Assembly (NCBI GenBank): GCA_002633025.1
Contig: NMRB01000333.1
Coordinates: forward strand, 283,449 to 347,448
Length of the DNA: 64,000 nt
Direction: 5' to 3'
DNA from: Notospermus geniculatus
Taxonomy: Eukaryota; Nemertea; Pilidiophora; Heteronemertea; Lineidae
A program made the translations under genes and the position numbers. Position 1 is the first letter of the stretch, and every line of letters starts with the position of its first letter. This document shows positions 1-13,560 of this stretch, piece after piece. The notes beneath the pieces were generated by a model, which saw only the letters and a list, made by a program, of their open reading frames with translations, was not told the origin of the DNA and searched no databases.

Positions 1-2546
1 TAACCTTAAGTTATACCTGGAATAAGCTTATTCCACATATGCGTACGGGCCCCATTGTTTAATCAGTCACAAGTATACAAGCCAAATCTGAAACTCACTG
101 AGAGATGAATACGCTGTATTTTAAAACCAGACGCTGGCAAGTTTTTTGAAGGCTACACTCTGATGTATTCTTCTTCATCACCCGTTTCAGTTATGATAAA
201 ACCTATCATGGAACCATTTGGCCTTTCGCCTTTTGACAGAAAAAATCATTTTCATTCTTATAAAGTTTCTTTAGTTCAGAATGAGTTAATCCTGGGATCT
301 AAAACATGACAATGTTTCACGTCACCGGATGATAAGTTACCGATTTTAATCTCTCAATCAGTCAAGACAAAATCGTGCAACAATACCACTCAATTGAACA
401 AGGCAGGAGAGAAATTAAATTAGTTTTGAATAGAATTTAAATGATGGTTTGGCGTCTGGGAAGTGTGATGCTGGCGTTCACTTTTTGCTCTTTTTTCTCT
501 TGACAGGTCGGATACCAAAATGGCCAAATTAGGCAGGACGAACCAAGAAGTTTTTTCGTTTCTATGTCAAGTTGCATTCTGAAAGAATTTCTTTGATCGG
601 AATGTTCATAGACATAACATACCGTAGTTCCTCGTGTGAGAGGTCGGTTCATTAACTTAGAATTTAAACGCCTTCTGTAGGCAATTGACATGCCTTAACC
701 AAAAGCGAATTCAAGTCAAAAGGCTGCCATGCATGACGCTTCCGAGTGACAAAAAAGCAATGACCAAATTGGTCGTGGGGTAAACAATAAGTACTTAACT
801 TAGATGAAATCAATCGACCGTGTATGAAGATATTCTGTGGCCTGGTAATCAACGTGCATTTCCTAGGCATTTGCCGACTAAGTGCAGTTGTCGTATTGGC
901 ATAGTCCTAGTTACGGCATGCATGTATGAAGAGCGGCAGGTAGGCCTACTGTTGGGCGTCAGCTTAACGTCCACGTACGGAAAGAAACAAAAAATCCCTG
1001 CTTTTGCCTTGCAACCGGACGCTTTTTTTCGCCCGAGAAAAGATGAAAGTAACGGGAGATTTGATTGTTTACACCCCTTTGTCAAACTGACAAAAGAGTG
1101 TAAAGAAAAAGCTCTAAAATTTTAAAGTGAAAAGGAAATTCTGTAGTCGACATCTGGGCACTGTTTGCTAAAGTGGCCACCGTGCAAATTCAGTCCATGC
1201 ATTTTGTTAAAATTTGACACTTTTTAAGTTCCAGTTTCTTAGAGGAAGTTTTCTTTGAGGTGATTGAGCTGCGCATCTGTGACACTTTGTAAGAACTGTC
1301 AGTCGTCTCATTAAACTCGGGAGGCGGCACCAACCAAGTCAGGCTTCCACGTCAAGGGAACCACTTTTATTAAAACTCGTCTCAGTTTCCTGAGAAAGTT
1401 TGTTTAATTTTTAAAAACCAAGTTGAGATTTCTTCCTGAAGGGACATCTCTTCAACGACATAAAACAGACGAACCACTTGGCTCCATTGCCTAGATTTTG
1501 AAGGTATTCACCAAAAAAACTTGTTGAGGAAATTTGTCCTCATTTACAAGTTGAACATTGAAATACATAAAGATGTTGAATTTTAAAGATTTCAATGAAT
1601 AATGGATCAGGAAATGCGCCAGTTTGCGGCCAGATTTGTTGGCCGGTAGATAAAGATCGACAGCTTCTGGTACACAATCACAACAATCTATGCCACGTGC
1701 GTGGAAGGCGGACTCTGCCATTTCTTGCTTGCTCGAACAATCCCTGCATCCAGTGCGAGGGTCCTGTAGTGTGCGGTGGTTTGCCACGGGCCATAAAGTA
1801 ATCACACTCGAAAAACTAAATGCCGGATTGAAAGAGATGAGTGTCATAGACAAACAGGCAAATAGTTGGGTGCAATTCCGGAGTTTATGGACGATCTTGA
1901 GTCGTTACATTGCGTGCAAGATTTGACACCATTAAAATGACCAAAATTCGTCACTTACCATTTTCATGTCAAACACGAACACATTTGCCGCAAATTCAAC
2001 TTTACAAAAGGTATCAGCAGAAATTATATAAGTTACATGGAAGCATTTCGTGTCCTTTCCAACAATTTGTTGGTAGCAGGAATGAGTCAGATGGCTCTGT
2101 TGAACGATAGGTGGTGTCACAACAAAAGTCGAGAACGAATCCTGCCCAAATCTTCTGCAAATCTCCGTCGTTGCATCCTTCACGTCCGGTTCGGCCAGGC
2201 TGTTACGACCTGTTCCCTTGCTCCACGCAAACCATTTCTCCTTCTTCGGAAAGTTCGCTACGCTGGTCCCAAAGTTTTCGCAGTTGCCGGCAATGTCTTG
2301 GTGATAGTTTATCTCATCGATATCCATAGGAATCAACTTCCAGAGAAAAACTACGAGTTTCTTTCACTTCCACGCTATCGTCAAACATCTCAACAAACTA
2401 ACAGTTGTCCGAAGTGCAATGTCTGGTCAAACGTTTATAAATTATGAAGGACTTAGAATATACAGTCTTACCTTAGCACGTCACGTTGCCGTCACATTGT
2501 ATTCCGATAATCATTATCAGTTCTCGTAACTGATGATAAGTTTAGT
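1..2546. other. 3' flank of the bHLH gene, no other gene seen
   Basis: No reading frame here resembles a known protein, and the open frames on both strands overlap each other without consistent coding character. The stretch next to 2546 is presumably 3' UTR of the minus-strand bHLH gene. The nearest AATAAA-type signal I see on that strand is the TTTATT near 1369-1374, over 1 kb downstream, so the polyadenylation site is not established. One TAGGCCTA octamer lies at 941. Confidence 0.5.
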
Positions 2547-3245
2547 TCACGAATTCTCGACGGGGCTGTTGCATCCTCCTCGAATATTCGGCGATAATGG
2601 CCTCTGTGGCGGGTAGAGCGATGGCATTTTGTCAGAATGTCCGGCCATAGCAGAAGGGGGTAACCTAGGATAAGCAGAAATGTCATAGCACGGCGGTGGA
2701 ATGGTCCCAACCGGGTTAGTCTGGTTCATGTACGCTATCAGACGCCGCATCTCATCAAGAGCATTAGCTTGCATTAGTATAAAGTTTTTCGCCAGGAGAA
2801 GTGTGGCTATTTTTGAAAGTTTCCTCACAGATGGACTATGGGCGTATGGGATCACCGCTCGCAGCTCGTCCAGGGCGTCGTTTAAATCATGCATCCTCCG
2901 GCGTTCACGGGCGTTAATGTTCAACCTAACTACTTTTTCTCCTTTATGTTTTGTCTTCCCTGGCTTCATCTCCAAACCCCTCTCCTCATAATCGTCGCCA
3001 AGTTTGTCCGCCTCATTTCTCGAACTCGCTGAACTCCCATCACTAAAGTTCCCGTCGTCATTAGCACGGGGTGACCCAGCGACTTGTATGGTCGTGACAT
3101 CAATCGGGGGTTCTCCGTGACCGTGGTCCCGGTGTCCTGTATCCTCTCGATGTTGTGCCAGGGCCATGCCCCGGTAGACGTCATGATCCCGACCGTCCAT
3201 ACCAACTGGTAAAGCCAAATTGCGATACTCCTCCATCGTTTCCAC
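2547..3245 (-). CDS. Bhlhe22/23: Bhlhe22/Bhlhe23-type (Beta3) bHLH transcription factor, single exon
   Basis: This intact 232-residue frame encodes a nuclear bHLH transcription factor. The bHLH domain spans about residues 108-167. The basic region reads [20 protein letters not shown], followed by helix 1 ([12 protein letters not shown]), a short loop with [15 protein letters not shown], and helix 2 running to about LIAYMNQ. The [19 protein letters not shown] and [18 protein letters not shown] blocks are diagnostic of the Bhlhe22/23 group and differ from Olig proteins, which have NSRERKRMHDLN. In vertebrates these factors bind E-boxes, mostly as repressors, in differentiating neurons of retina, spinal cord and brain. 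The N-terminal 100 residues are charged, low complexity and not recognised; the C-terminal 60 are proline-rich. The lack of introns matches the usual structure of this family. I chose the first Met of the open frame; a nearby Met at residue 4 is also possible. The call to 22 versus 23 cannot be made, since many invertebrates have one pro-orthologue. Confidence 0.93.
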   Translation of the reverse strand: METMEEYRNLALPVGMDGRDHDVYRGMALAQHREDTGHRDHGHGEPPIDVTTIQVAGSPRANDDGNFSDGSSASSRNEADKLGDDYEERGLEMKPGKTKHKGEKVVRLNINARERRRMHDLNDALDELRAVIPYAHSPSVRKLSKIATLLLAKNFILMQANALDEMRRLIAYMNQTNPVGTIPPPCYDISAYPRLPPSAMAGHSDKMPSLYPPQRPLSPNIRGGCNSPVENS

Positions 3246-6200
3246 AACACGAAACGTCCCAAAGAAATTATCAACTGCTCAGCCGTGTAAATGCTGCTTT
3301 ACGCCAACGAAATCACCAAATACGTTAACACCCACAATAAATCTCTTATCTTCGCCACACACTTTTCAGAACTTCGATCACTTCACCAAAACAGCATGCC
3401 TCAGCATATTGTCTTGCCTAAATGTCCGATCCGTACCGACCCGATGGTGGCGTTATCTATCTCAACAGACCAGCTTCCCGGCAATCATATTAACAAATTA
3501 ATTGAAAGGATTACCCTGCTTACAATAGAGAGCGCGTGTTATTGGTTAAGGCAGTCAATGGATTCCCCGTCAACCTCGCCGTCAGGGGACGAATAGCCCC
3601 ACCCGCTGCAGGCGACATCGCCAGGATGCTGATGACACGGCGGCTCTCTGCACTCTTGGGCTCATCGGATAATCTAAATAGCTCCTACACCGTCTCCTGA
3701 GCATATTAGGTTTCGGGACAATCTCAAATTCCACTGGTTAAGCGGATACTAGTAATGATTATTTTCTGTGAGGATTTTCTCTTGATAACTCGACCGCTAA
3801 TTACAAAAGCAAAAATATCTGACGACTTTAAAGAAAAACTATTTGCTTCATCGATTGAAGCGGTGAAAACGGTGAAGCTGGTGCAGGTTAAAGGAGGATT
3901 TCATCTACGTGTTCTTTGGCGCTCCGACGATGACAGATTAGTAATGGCAACACAAACGAATGAATAATGATGCCATAAGGTGTAGGCTACAAGTACTCCT
4001 CAAGCCTTTCGGGTTTTACCCATAGGTAGGCCTACTACCAGTACATGAGTCTAGTCCGGATTGGTGAAGGGGACTCAAAGGTCCATTGGCCCTCCAGCTA
4101 GATGGCAACGTCTCCTGCCCTTATGGTGTGGGCTATATCCTCACAAAATGATCAAAAGGCTCACATCGGGTCGACCATTGCGGTGAAACCGATGTGTGAA
4201 GTTACAAGACTTTCAAAAAGAATTCTGCTCTCAAACATTTCCCGTATGGTGACAAAATTCATGGCAAGATGTAAAAGAGGCATCTATTGTGCTGATGAGT
4301 TATTGCCGAGAAAGGGATGATTTTCATAAACTATCCCCATTCTTCATCTCTTCTTTCGATGATCACAGACCGTGACCATCAAAATGGCGACCAGGCTGCC
4401 GGATGTGGCAACACCTATAGACTATATTAAAACACAATATGGCCCGAGATTCACTCAGGGAGAATCTTTGGATGTAAGACGGGGAAGTTAATTGGAATTC
4501 GTGCTTCCGCGGTGATCTCGCAGAATCAGACACTGGTTGTCTGTCAATAGGGTTTACACTTCGGGCCTCGGAAGGTTAGGAGGGTCACACGAACAGTAAT
4601 GGCCCAGGGTTTTTTCTCAGCATGGGGGCAAAGTAATTCACACTTATATGAATGACAAATGACCTGAGGTGTAGAAAGTCAAATTAAATTTTTGACGGAT
4701 GCTACATAGAAGTGAGATGGTCTTTTCCTTGGACAGAGCGGTGGTCTTTTCCTTGGACAGAGCGAATAACATATCTTATAGTCCATTGAAATTGCAAGTA
4801 ACGANTTGTTTTCTTGGAGGGGGTGGGGGTGGGGCTGGGGGGAAGAGGTATAGGGGAGTGCTCATCACAAAATCTGACGGAGTTTACTTACCGTCTTCTG
4901 GGCTCACATTTTTGGTCGTGTTTACGCTCGGCTGAAGACAGACTCGACGAGCTGGCAGCATGTGACTGGCTGTGATCTAAACAGCACAGTGTTGACGAGC
5001 ATGATCATAGATATGACGCATCAAGCGTGAAAATTGGCGGTTACCATGCCATTGCGAGCTAAAGATATCATATAGCGACACGTGCAAATTCTTCCGAAAG
5101 CGAGCACCGAAGTTTCTGGTGGATCGCATTTGAATTGAGCATAGTCCAAAAACAAACATTGGGTGGTAAAGAGACATCTGTGAGGGTTCGTAAAAGAACC
5201 TTTTTTTTTGAAAAAGACCCTTCATAACAATGGGTGGTTGGGGAACGTGATAGCTATAGATGCTGTTGATGATATCCGAGATGAACCCTTTCAGGAATAC
5301 GTGACACACATGGCGAAAATTGATGACATATCACGTAATAAAATTATGAAATAACATGGGTAGATATTTTCTTTAGTTTCGCTCTGATGTTGTTGGCATT
5401 TTGCAAGATTCCAGTTAAAAAATGACTCAGGGTACGTCAACAAAGTCACGGACCCTAAACTTCGATAACTGCCATCTCATTGCTTATCTTAGATTTTAGA
5501 GAGAAAAAAAACAGGATGCAGGGATTATTTCCTGAGGTGTCGATTTTACACACCACCCGGACGTGAATGAGGGTAGACAAATTTAGGCCGGGTGAGAGAT
5601 GCTAACTTTGAGACGGGATGTTGTGCCGAAGGATGTGATTGTGTTTCACCGATATTTCATAAAAAAGAACACCTACGCTGTATTTTCATAACATATTGAG
5701 CAGTCGTATGATTTCATAGCAACAGCTGAAGAAAAGGAGGGCATTAAAATGGCATCAGGCTGGCTGGGAAAGGCAAGGGAGGGCATCCAGCGGGTTTGGG
5801 GCAGACCTGTGAGCAACCAAGGAGGGTAACCGACTGTGCTGCGGGAATATCCAACCAGGTAAATGGGACACCATTAACGAATCCAGAATAAACCAGCTTT
5901 GTGTCTTCTCTGTTTGATGCATCATTAGGGCGTATTTAGCGCCGTTGGATATCCTTCCTACATCTCGTAACAAAGGGTATTTCCCGATTCAAACCTTTCA
6001 TTTATTTTGCGTCTTTTTGTGTGGACGCTGTTCATGTTTTCTTTTGATTTCCTACACATGTTACTTTCTGTGACCTGCTGCTATCAGACGTCCCGCCAAA
6101 CCACAATGGCCAACCAATAAGAAATGTATTTTATACAAAAATACCTCATACAGAGAAGTGATTGCCCTCCAGACGTCGAGAAATGGGCCAGTCTCACGGC

Positions 6201-9200
6201 AGTTTTTGATTCAAGTGCGTTGATTGGTAAGAGGGAATGCTAATTACAATTCCCTTGAGCAGGGAGACCACGATTTCGGCCTTCATTGTATGATCGTATG
6301 AATTGACCAATCAACGAACGTCTTGCTGTGGCCGTGTCGTAAGTATGACGTCATTTAATTGGCCCATCATTGACGTCATCAATGGCCATTTCGCCTGTAC
6401 CAAAACAACAAAAAGTATGGAAACATTTTCAAACATTTTCTCATCTTGTGCTCGACGCACATCATTAGAAACGACGTCTTATCTGACTTGACGCTGTCGG
6501 TTGTAGGATCTCTACAAATCACCAATTAATAAAGAAATCAATCTTGATCAAACTTTCGCTTCTTTCACAATCTATTTCCCTGGCCGTCATTTCATTATCG
6601 GTACGTTTCACCGCCGTAAACCAATCAGTTATATTTTCATCTGAATCAATTTGGATGCTTTATTAACCCAAAACATGGTAGAAGCTGACGGGAAAGACTT
6701 ACGTAGGGTTTGATGCGCTCCTGTCTTCGTACTGCATAATGCAGAGAGGTTCGAACCCACGGGAACTGATGATGGTGATCGAAACTGCACCATCCTCTAC
6801 CTATTCGATGAGCAACAAAACGGGCTTAGATTCGGAGACCTGATTCTACGTATACATTGCTCCGAGTCAGCCACGATAGGTCTGAAGATAAGACCATGAC
6901 AAATAGCCCGTCGCTCAATCTGAGCCAACATCATCCATCAAAACTTTACTGCAGCCACCTAAATTGCGTTAAAAATCGTTCTAATGCTCGTGGGCGTCTT
7001 TAATCCACGTCAGTAGTAGATGTGAACTCAAGATATCGTCATAATTTACGATGGTATTTCATACGAACGGTTCCCAATTGACCAATTGTTATTTTGGAGT
7101 ACAACTCTATGGCTTAGATTCATTGATCTGGATTAAACTTCGTTAACCATCTCAGAACGGATCTGAATGGGGTGAACTTTGACATGAAGAAGACGCTGTA
7201 GGCAAACTAATCTTCCGCAGATATGTCACACCGAAAAACTAAAAGAGGTAAAGCTGGAACCTGGGATAAATTGAAGGAAACTTCAACTGAAGAAAAATTA
7301 TCAAATTTGGTCCCTCGTCAAGTTTAATCGAAGCCAGTGCGTTACCCCGGTTCGTCGAGACGGGCGTGAAGTGCGGCTTCAAAAAGGCCTCAGAGGTTTT
7401 ATACTAGACCATTAAATCAGGGTCGGGTAAAGCTTTGTTAAAAAGTGTTCAGTTTATGTGCTAAAAAGATATTGTGCTGTGTCAGTCTCAGTCCATTGGT
7501 TACAATTGGTCTGTTCGTAGGCCTGACTGTTAAGTAGGCGTTGGTGCTTCACGATAATCAACAGACCTTTGGATGTGAAACTACAGTATCTATATCTCCA
7601 CGAGCCGCTCCAAATCTCATCAGATCATGTATGCGTGTAGCTCTAGCAGGAGGCGACGAACACGCCCCGTCTGCATCTGATTAACGCCTGTCTACCAACA
7701 TGACAGTAGCAAATTCGACGAGGCAATTTACACCAGTAACCATGACACTACCTTCCATCACAGCCAACAGTGTGGGACGTAGACAGGGCAGCAGAAAATG
7801 CAGGTCTGTCATTACAGAATCTATAACTGTTTTGAAGAAGATAGATCTTCATATTTGGAATTGACTCGCTTCGCGGTGGCTGCAATTGCCTTGCGGGGGA
7901 CATTGATTTATCCCCCATCGCCTTTCGCTCCCTTGAGTCAATGGAAAAATCAATAGCCTTACTATGGAATTGCTTGTTATCGGGTCAGATAATTTCAAAT
8001 GAAATCAGTCGAAGCTAATGTAATATATTAGATGAACGGACAAAATGACAACGCCAGGCCCCGGGGGAGCCCGTGATTGGTGGAGATTCATCTTTACTTG
8101 CCAGCGTTGAACGCCGACTTGCCAAATCAGCGACTGAAAGTAGAGATTCATTTATTGAATAGATTTCATTATCCGGTCGCTCACTTCAGGGTGTTTAACA
8201 AGCATTCCTTATTTTGATATACACATTTACTTAATGGCAAATGTTAGTGCATGGCGGCGGATTTGATGATGTTGAGCTTCATCAATGCTTTGAGAAGTCG
8301 AATCAAATACATTGTACCGTACCTTTTTATTGTCAGGCGAAATCTACTCATTGCTATGTAATAGATTGTGGGTTAGGATGTGAGGTGCACTTAAGGAAGC
8401 CAGTCATCCCGAAATAAACCTCCACCTCCCAAGGAACCAGTCCATCTCGCGAAGAATGGTGTTTTTGTGAAGTCATGGCTGCCATTTTATGAACAGGACG
8501 AAGCTGACGTCACTAACGTGCCCGCCGAAAAAGATAGTTTATACCGCCCAAGAAAGGCGTTGGACTGACGATTTTCTGACAGAGCCGACTGTGGTCCTTC
8601 GATGTTTGTAAGCTGGGTGAAGCTCTCCAGTTACGCTCGCTGCAGAGGGTTATCTGGTGTGAAAGAGATGTTATCGAAATTCAAATCTATTTGATCAAAT
8701 TCGTCCCTAATATGATGCCAATTTCATTGTCATCTCATTGTCTCCGCAGCAATCCACGTCACAGGGTGCTTGATAAGGAACTCAAGATTGAAAGAAAGTG
8801 CATGAAATCAATTTGACATGAGTTAATCCTAAGTTAATTTCAAGGAGCATCGTAGCTCATTTCATTTTTACCATCCAATTAAAGAACTTGTCCTCAGTAC
8901 TAGAATGTGTCACCCCATCTGACAGTTAAGATGACCCCAGCATTCACAAGACTCGGCAAGGAAATCACTCAAGACATCAGAGCGCAAGAAAACCCCAGTT
9001 TCCATCGCGTATTATTGGCAAAAGATAGTTTTTATCACCACTAGGCAATGTCATTTAGCAAGATACCGAGCTATATCGGTCGATTCAATTTCCATAGAGC
9101 ATTGATTGAAATATCAATTCAATAAAGCATTATTTCTGCCGGTTTCGCCCCAACAGAATTATTAAGATTTGCGTTTACCATGTTTGCGCCCGTTGGAGGA

Positions 9201-10787
9201 ACTGCCATTAACTGAATCAGAAGAATTGCTCCTTAATTTTATAGGTCACGGCCAAACTCTACTTACTCAGACATGCCAGAGCCTAAGGCATTTGGATGGG
9301 AACATAACTATTTAGGAGTCGAAGATGGCCCGGCATTGATTGCTAAGGAGGTGCTGATTAGCTTTACATTGGTCGAATAATAATCCGACAATTTCAGCAG
9401 CATCCTCAGATCCCACGCATGGAACATTTTACTCGTAATCTTACTTCAATCTTCAGGGACAACACGTACGAAGTTCTTTCTGGCTAGTGCTAATATGGTC
9501 TCGTCTGGAGCAGACTTTTATTTTAGCAAATTTTATCTCGATGTGCACATCTTGCCAGCATTTTTTTTCACGGCACTGTTTGCCATAATCGTAACTCTAT
9601 ACTACAGAAAGAAGACCGTCAGAAAGCCAAAAAAGAAACCCATCGCTGGCCAGACAAATGAATCTGACACGAACATACCGCAACAGCTGCTGTGGGCTCC
9701 GCACCCTCTGTCACAGGTGAAAAGTTCGGTCGACTCCCAAATAGACCATCACACCTCTATCTAAAGCTTTCTCAACGAAAGCGTAAAGATGTCAACTTTA
9801 TGGACAAAAGCACTAGAGAACGACAAGATGCATTCATCGAATGCTTTAGTTACCGGGCAGACAATACCAAAACCTGAGCATTTCATTACAGAAAATGGCG
9901 ATTTTATTCGGCTCTGGACAATTTGATGTTCAATCTGAAGTAGGGATGGATCTAAAGTTACTTAAAATAAAGTTCTGTTTGCCAATGGTGGCCATCTTTG
10001 GTGGTGGTGTTTCATGGAGGGATGGTGAGGTCATCAATAATGTGGCATGGACATTCCATCGTTTGTGCCTCCCAGGCCTAGAACAAGATGTCGAAGGAAT
10101 TAGAAGGAACGTGCTACATGTTTCTGTCAATGTTCACTATGTTACACAGCCTATTGGAAATGGCGAATCGTTGCTGTGTATCTTTTCTTAGGCTTTGACC
10201 CACTCTCTCGCTGTGGGTCTGCACAATTCCCGTAAGAGCCTATCCAAAGGGGCCCGGGGGTGACAGCTGTTCTTCCCAAGACAGATAAACCCATTTCATC
10301 TTTGAGTGGCGACAAGTCACCTTTGAGAGGCCCCGCTGAATGACGATGTCAAATTGGTAAAGCGCTTGTCAGTTTAGCTAACACTTGATGGATTGTCGTT
10401 TCTACGCTACTTAAATCAGAGTCGGACTTGCCAAACACGCCGCCAGGAAGATTCAATTTTGACGCTTCAATCGACAGAATAACCAAGTTAAATGAAATGA
10501 AATCCCAAAATGTCAATTACGGCATTTAGAAATAGATGCTTTGAAAGTGACTGACGGAAGCGAAACTTTGATGGGTGCTTTTCCTGAAGTGTTTTGGGGA
10601 AGAGAGAAGGAGATATACTACAACCTTTAGCTAAATGTTGCAGCCGATTCGATGGCTGCTTTTTGTAATCTGCAGATAGCAAAGGCAGCTTTTCATGGCC
10701 AGGGTTCAAATCGTACCGTTCCAACAGTATCATAGGCCTACTTACCCGCAAAGCTGCCAGCAGACACATGGAAATGCCACTAAAAAT
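3246..10787. other. Long gene-poor stretch upstream of the bHLH gene
   Basis: No frame here is convincing as an exon. The first few hundred bases hold the presumed 5' region of the minus-strand bHLH gene. A frame at 9495-9764 encodes a possible single-pass hydrophobic peptide but has no splice or family support. A 24-bp unit beginning TGGTCTTTTCCTTGG is tandemly duplicated at 4719-4765. TAGGCCTA octamers occur near 4026 and 10733. An N at 4805 is followed by a G-rich run, a probable sequencing stall. Confidence 0.5.
6346..6378. promoter_or_regulatory. Pair of CRE-like TGACGTCA sites
   Basis: Two perfect TGACGTCA palindromes lie 25 bp apart (6346-6353 and 6371-6378). This is the consensus bound by CREB/ATF dimers. 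The pair lies about 3.1 kb upstream of the bHLH start codon and is not part of an inverted repeat that I can see. A distal enhancer role is an inference only. Confidence 0.35.
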
Positions 10788-11168
10788 ACTTTCTCGTTAT
10801 TACGAGACCTTTTCTCCTTATTACGAGACCCTTTCTCGTTACGAGATCCTTTCTCGTTTATTACGATATCTTTTCTGTCGTTATTTAATACGATATCTTT
10901 TCTGTCGTTATTACGAGATCTTTTCTCGTTATTACGAGATCTTTTCTGTCGTTATTACGAGACCATTTCTCCTTATTACGAGATCTTTTCTCCTTATTAC
11001 GATATCTTTTCTCCTTATTACGAGATCTTTTTTCTCGTTATTGCGATATATTTTCTCGTTATTGCGATATATTTTCTCGTTATTACGATATCTTTTCTCC
11101 TTATTACGAGATCTTTTCTCCTCAATACGAGATCTTTCTCATTATTAGGCCTACGAGATCTTTTCTGT
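10788..11168. repeat. Tandem array of a roughly 21-bp unit
   Basis: The unit is close to CGTTATTACGAGATCTTTTCT and repeats about 17 times with many small variants (AGACC, GATATC, TTGCG). The long open frames across it reflect the repeat and not coding potential. One unit near the right end carries TAGGCCTA (11146-11153) where sister units have TA. Confidence 0.9.
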
Positions 11169-12055
11169 GGCACTAATCTGCTGCCGTATGCTTGAAAGTC
11201 CATGTGGTAGTGATCATGGCCCCCGAAAAGCGAGTCCAGCCCAGATATCCTTGACATCCGTCAGAATGGTCCAGTCATCTCAACATCGCATGGTGAGATT
11301 AATATGGGACTAAAACAAGACAAGATATGATTACACTGATTACGGGCCTGTCTCTCGGGGATGAAATAATCAAACTATTGGCTGAAGAAGATTAGCTTGT
11401 TAACCGCAAGACAGATTCATTAGAACTGTGTACAATCCAGTCCCACTGGTCGTATATTGACCATTGAATTTATGACGACTTGGGAAGCGGAAACAATTGC
11501 TTCTGTGATATGGCTGGTGAAGATATCATCAAGAATGTACCGGGAATGTACATCCGTGGATAGGATATTCTACAGTTGATACTCCATCGCTGTTCTGCAG
11601 CCTCCACCCCCTTGTAGTGGCTCTTAGCATCGACCGAAAAGCTTACCAAGGATAGCCCGCTCTTCCTCAGTCTCTACAAATCTGCATCCGTATCACACGG
11701 ACATATCCGCTGCAAGTGTGGAAAAAATCGGACCAATATTGAAAAGTTAAAACACCGTGATTGTTTTTTGCCGCTAGACTACACAAGTAGTCTATTGTAG
11801 AATTCGGGAGAACCGGCACATGAAATGTCTGCATCGTCAAAAGCGATGGCCAGTTTCTATCAAGATCCAGCCATTATGCGATTTGGTTCCGTCATGTCCG
11901 AGCAAATCTGTCCTGACATTTACACGGTCAAGCAGGTTTATTAGGTTTAAGACCCGGATCAGACGCAATGTCCATCAATGAAGCAAAATACAGTCATCAT
12001 TAATTTCATCTACGAGAAAAAAGTTCCCGAAAGGAATGTAATTTTCTGGTTCGTG
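11169..12055. other. Unassigned stretch, nothing seen
   Basis: No gene, obvious repeat or structured element was recognised here. Confidence 0.4.
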
Positions 12056-12157
12056 GTTGTTGAGGTTGATGATGACGATGGTCGGAGACACGTTTTGGAG
12101 TCCTTTGTTGTTGAGGTTGATGATGACGATGGTCGGAGACACGTTTTGGAGTCCTTT
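12056..12157. repeat. 51-bp unit in two tandem copies
   Basis: A 51-bp unit starting GTTGTTGAGGTTGATGATGA is repeated back to back at 12056-12106 and 12107-12157 with no visible mismatch. Because 51 is a multiple of three, the open frame across it repeats 17 residues. I see no other sign of coding. Confidence 0.85.
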
Positions 12158-12222
12158 TTAGGCCTAGCAATGCGAATTTCTGGCATCTTGTGTGTAATTC
12201 ATTGGCATTGAATAACATGTCT

Positions 12223-12337
12223 AGGGTCCTGGGTGCATATTCATAAAACTACTTAAGTCTAAGTGTGACACTTATCCTTTGTTCAACACAAAAGATAAGT
12301 ATGACACTTTGACTTAAGTGTGTTTATGATGGACCCT
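12223..12337. mobile_element. Palindromic MITE-like element (ATTCATAAAACTACTTAAG family)
   Basis: The outer ends are AGGGTCC and GGACCCT. Inside them the left arm TTCATAAAACTACTTAAGTC pairs with a right arm reading GACTTAAGT...TTTATGA, and a second pair of ACACTTATCCTTT and AAAGATAAGT flanks a short loop. Two further members lie at 27907-28171. Confidence 0.7.
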
Positions 12338-13305
12338 GAAGGCTTCCACATTGGGTAGAGGTCTAGGACGATGCCAATCCTCTTTGTTGGTGCTGGTTGG
12401 GAGCTACGCACCAAACACTGCATAGGTATGCCTACGTATAGAGAAAAAATGGTGTTTTCTTTTTTAAAAACCGCTGCTTTATCTTTCAAACCTGGAGCTC
12501 AACTCCGAAGCCCTTGACAGCAAAATATTTCTCAGTGTGCTGTAACAGGAAATGATGAGATAAGTTCCACCCATCCTTCAAAAATCTCATCCTTTTGCAT
12601 CGACTATTGCAAGCAATTACGTTGCAATTGAAATTGACGTGGGCATGGTCTGTGAGGATTATTAAATCAGAAGTAATTGACATGGGGCCAAGCAGATGAT
12701 CCGACACGATACTGACACGACATAACCTCTGGTCAAATATGAATTGACAGTTTATTATGTAGGAAGACTCTTATGAAAGGATGCATGGAAGTCCTGCCTG
12801 TTTTTATTAGGTTTGTTATTGTGTATTAATGTCACTGTCAAAATGCTGCGCGTCTCACAGTCTCTTGCAGTGATATTTACAGTAAAGTCACCTTGTCTTT
12901 CTCGCCCTTGTTAATTTGGTGCCCTGGTGATCACCATAAAAAGGGACACAAACCATTTCTAGCACCCACTGTCTTCTGTCGACGCTCCACGTATAGGAGC
13001 AGACGCCCAAAACGACGGTCAAGCTACCGCGATGGTACGATATGTCTTGTTGGGGCTCTCTCTCCACTTGAAATTCGTCTGATCAAATCTTTTCAAATGA
13101 ACGATCTGGACTGTTTGCCAAATTTGGTTCAGTTGTAATCACAGCTTTGGCGATCCACTGGGATTTTAATGTGCGCTCGCTCATAATGAAAAGACATAAA
13201 ATTTGAAGAATTGAACGTCGACAGTTAATTTCCCAATGAATCCTGAAATTGCTCGATGCGTGAGGAAGCTTCTTCCCACTTTTAGTAAATGATTGTTATG
13301 ATGAT
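12338..13305. other. Unassigned stretch, nothing seen
   Basis: Several short overlapping open frames occur on both strands, with no recognisable domain or splice structure. Confidence 0.4.
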
Positions 13306-13560
13306 ATCTTCTCTTCTCCTGTGTTATTCCCTTCCCCTCTGTCCTTCTCTTCGCCTCCTTTCCCTTTTCTCTTCTTCTCCCCTCTTTCCTTTTCCTCTCC
13401 TCTCTTAATTCTTCTCTTTTGTTCTGTTCTGTTCTGTTCTCCACTCCTCTCTTCTTCTTTTCTCTTCCCTGCTTATCTTTCTCCCTTCTCTCCTCTCGTC
13501 TTCTCTTCCCTGCTTATACTCCCTCTCTCCTCCTTCTCTTCTCCTCTGTTCTTCTATTCC
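13306..13560. repeat. Polypyrimidine tract
   Basis: About 250 bp on the plus strand is almost pure C/T, with runs such as TTCTGTTCTGTTCTG and many TCTTCTC/CCTCTC words. The long Ser/Phe/Leu-rich frames over it are low-complexity artefacts. Such a tract can adopt triplex structures; I infer no function. Confidence 0.8.

Noticed and set aside
6749-6760. GGTTCGAACCC, a possible tRNA B box
   Set aside because: No A box or acceptor stem at the expected distance.
9495-9764. 89-residue frame with a hydrophobic segment and a basic tail, like a small membrane protein
   Set aside because: No homologue that I recognise, no splice or promoter context, and the length is not exceptional for this AT-rich DNA.
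10695-11257. 166- and 126-residue repeat proteins
   Set aside because: They are translations of the 21-bp tandem array, with no conserved flanking exons.
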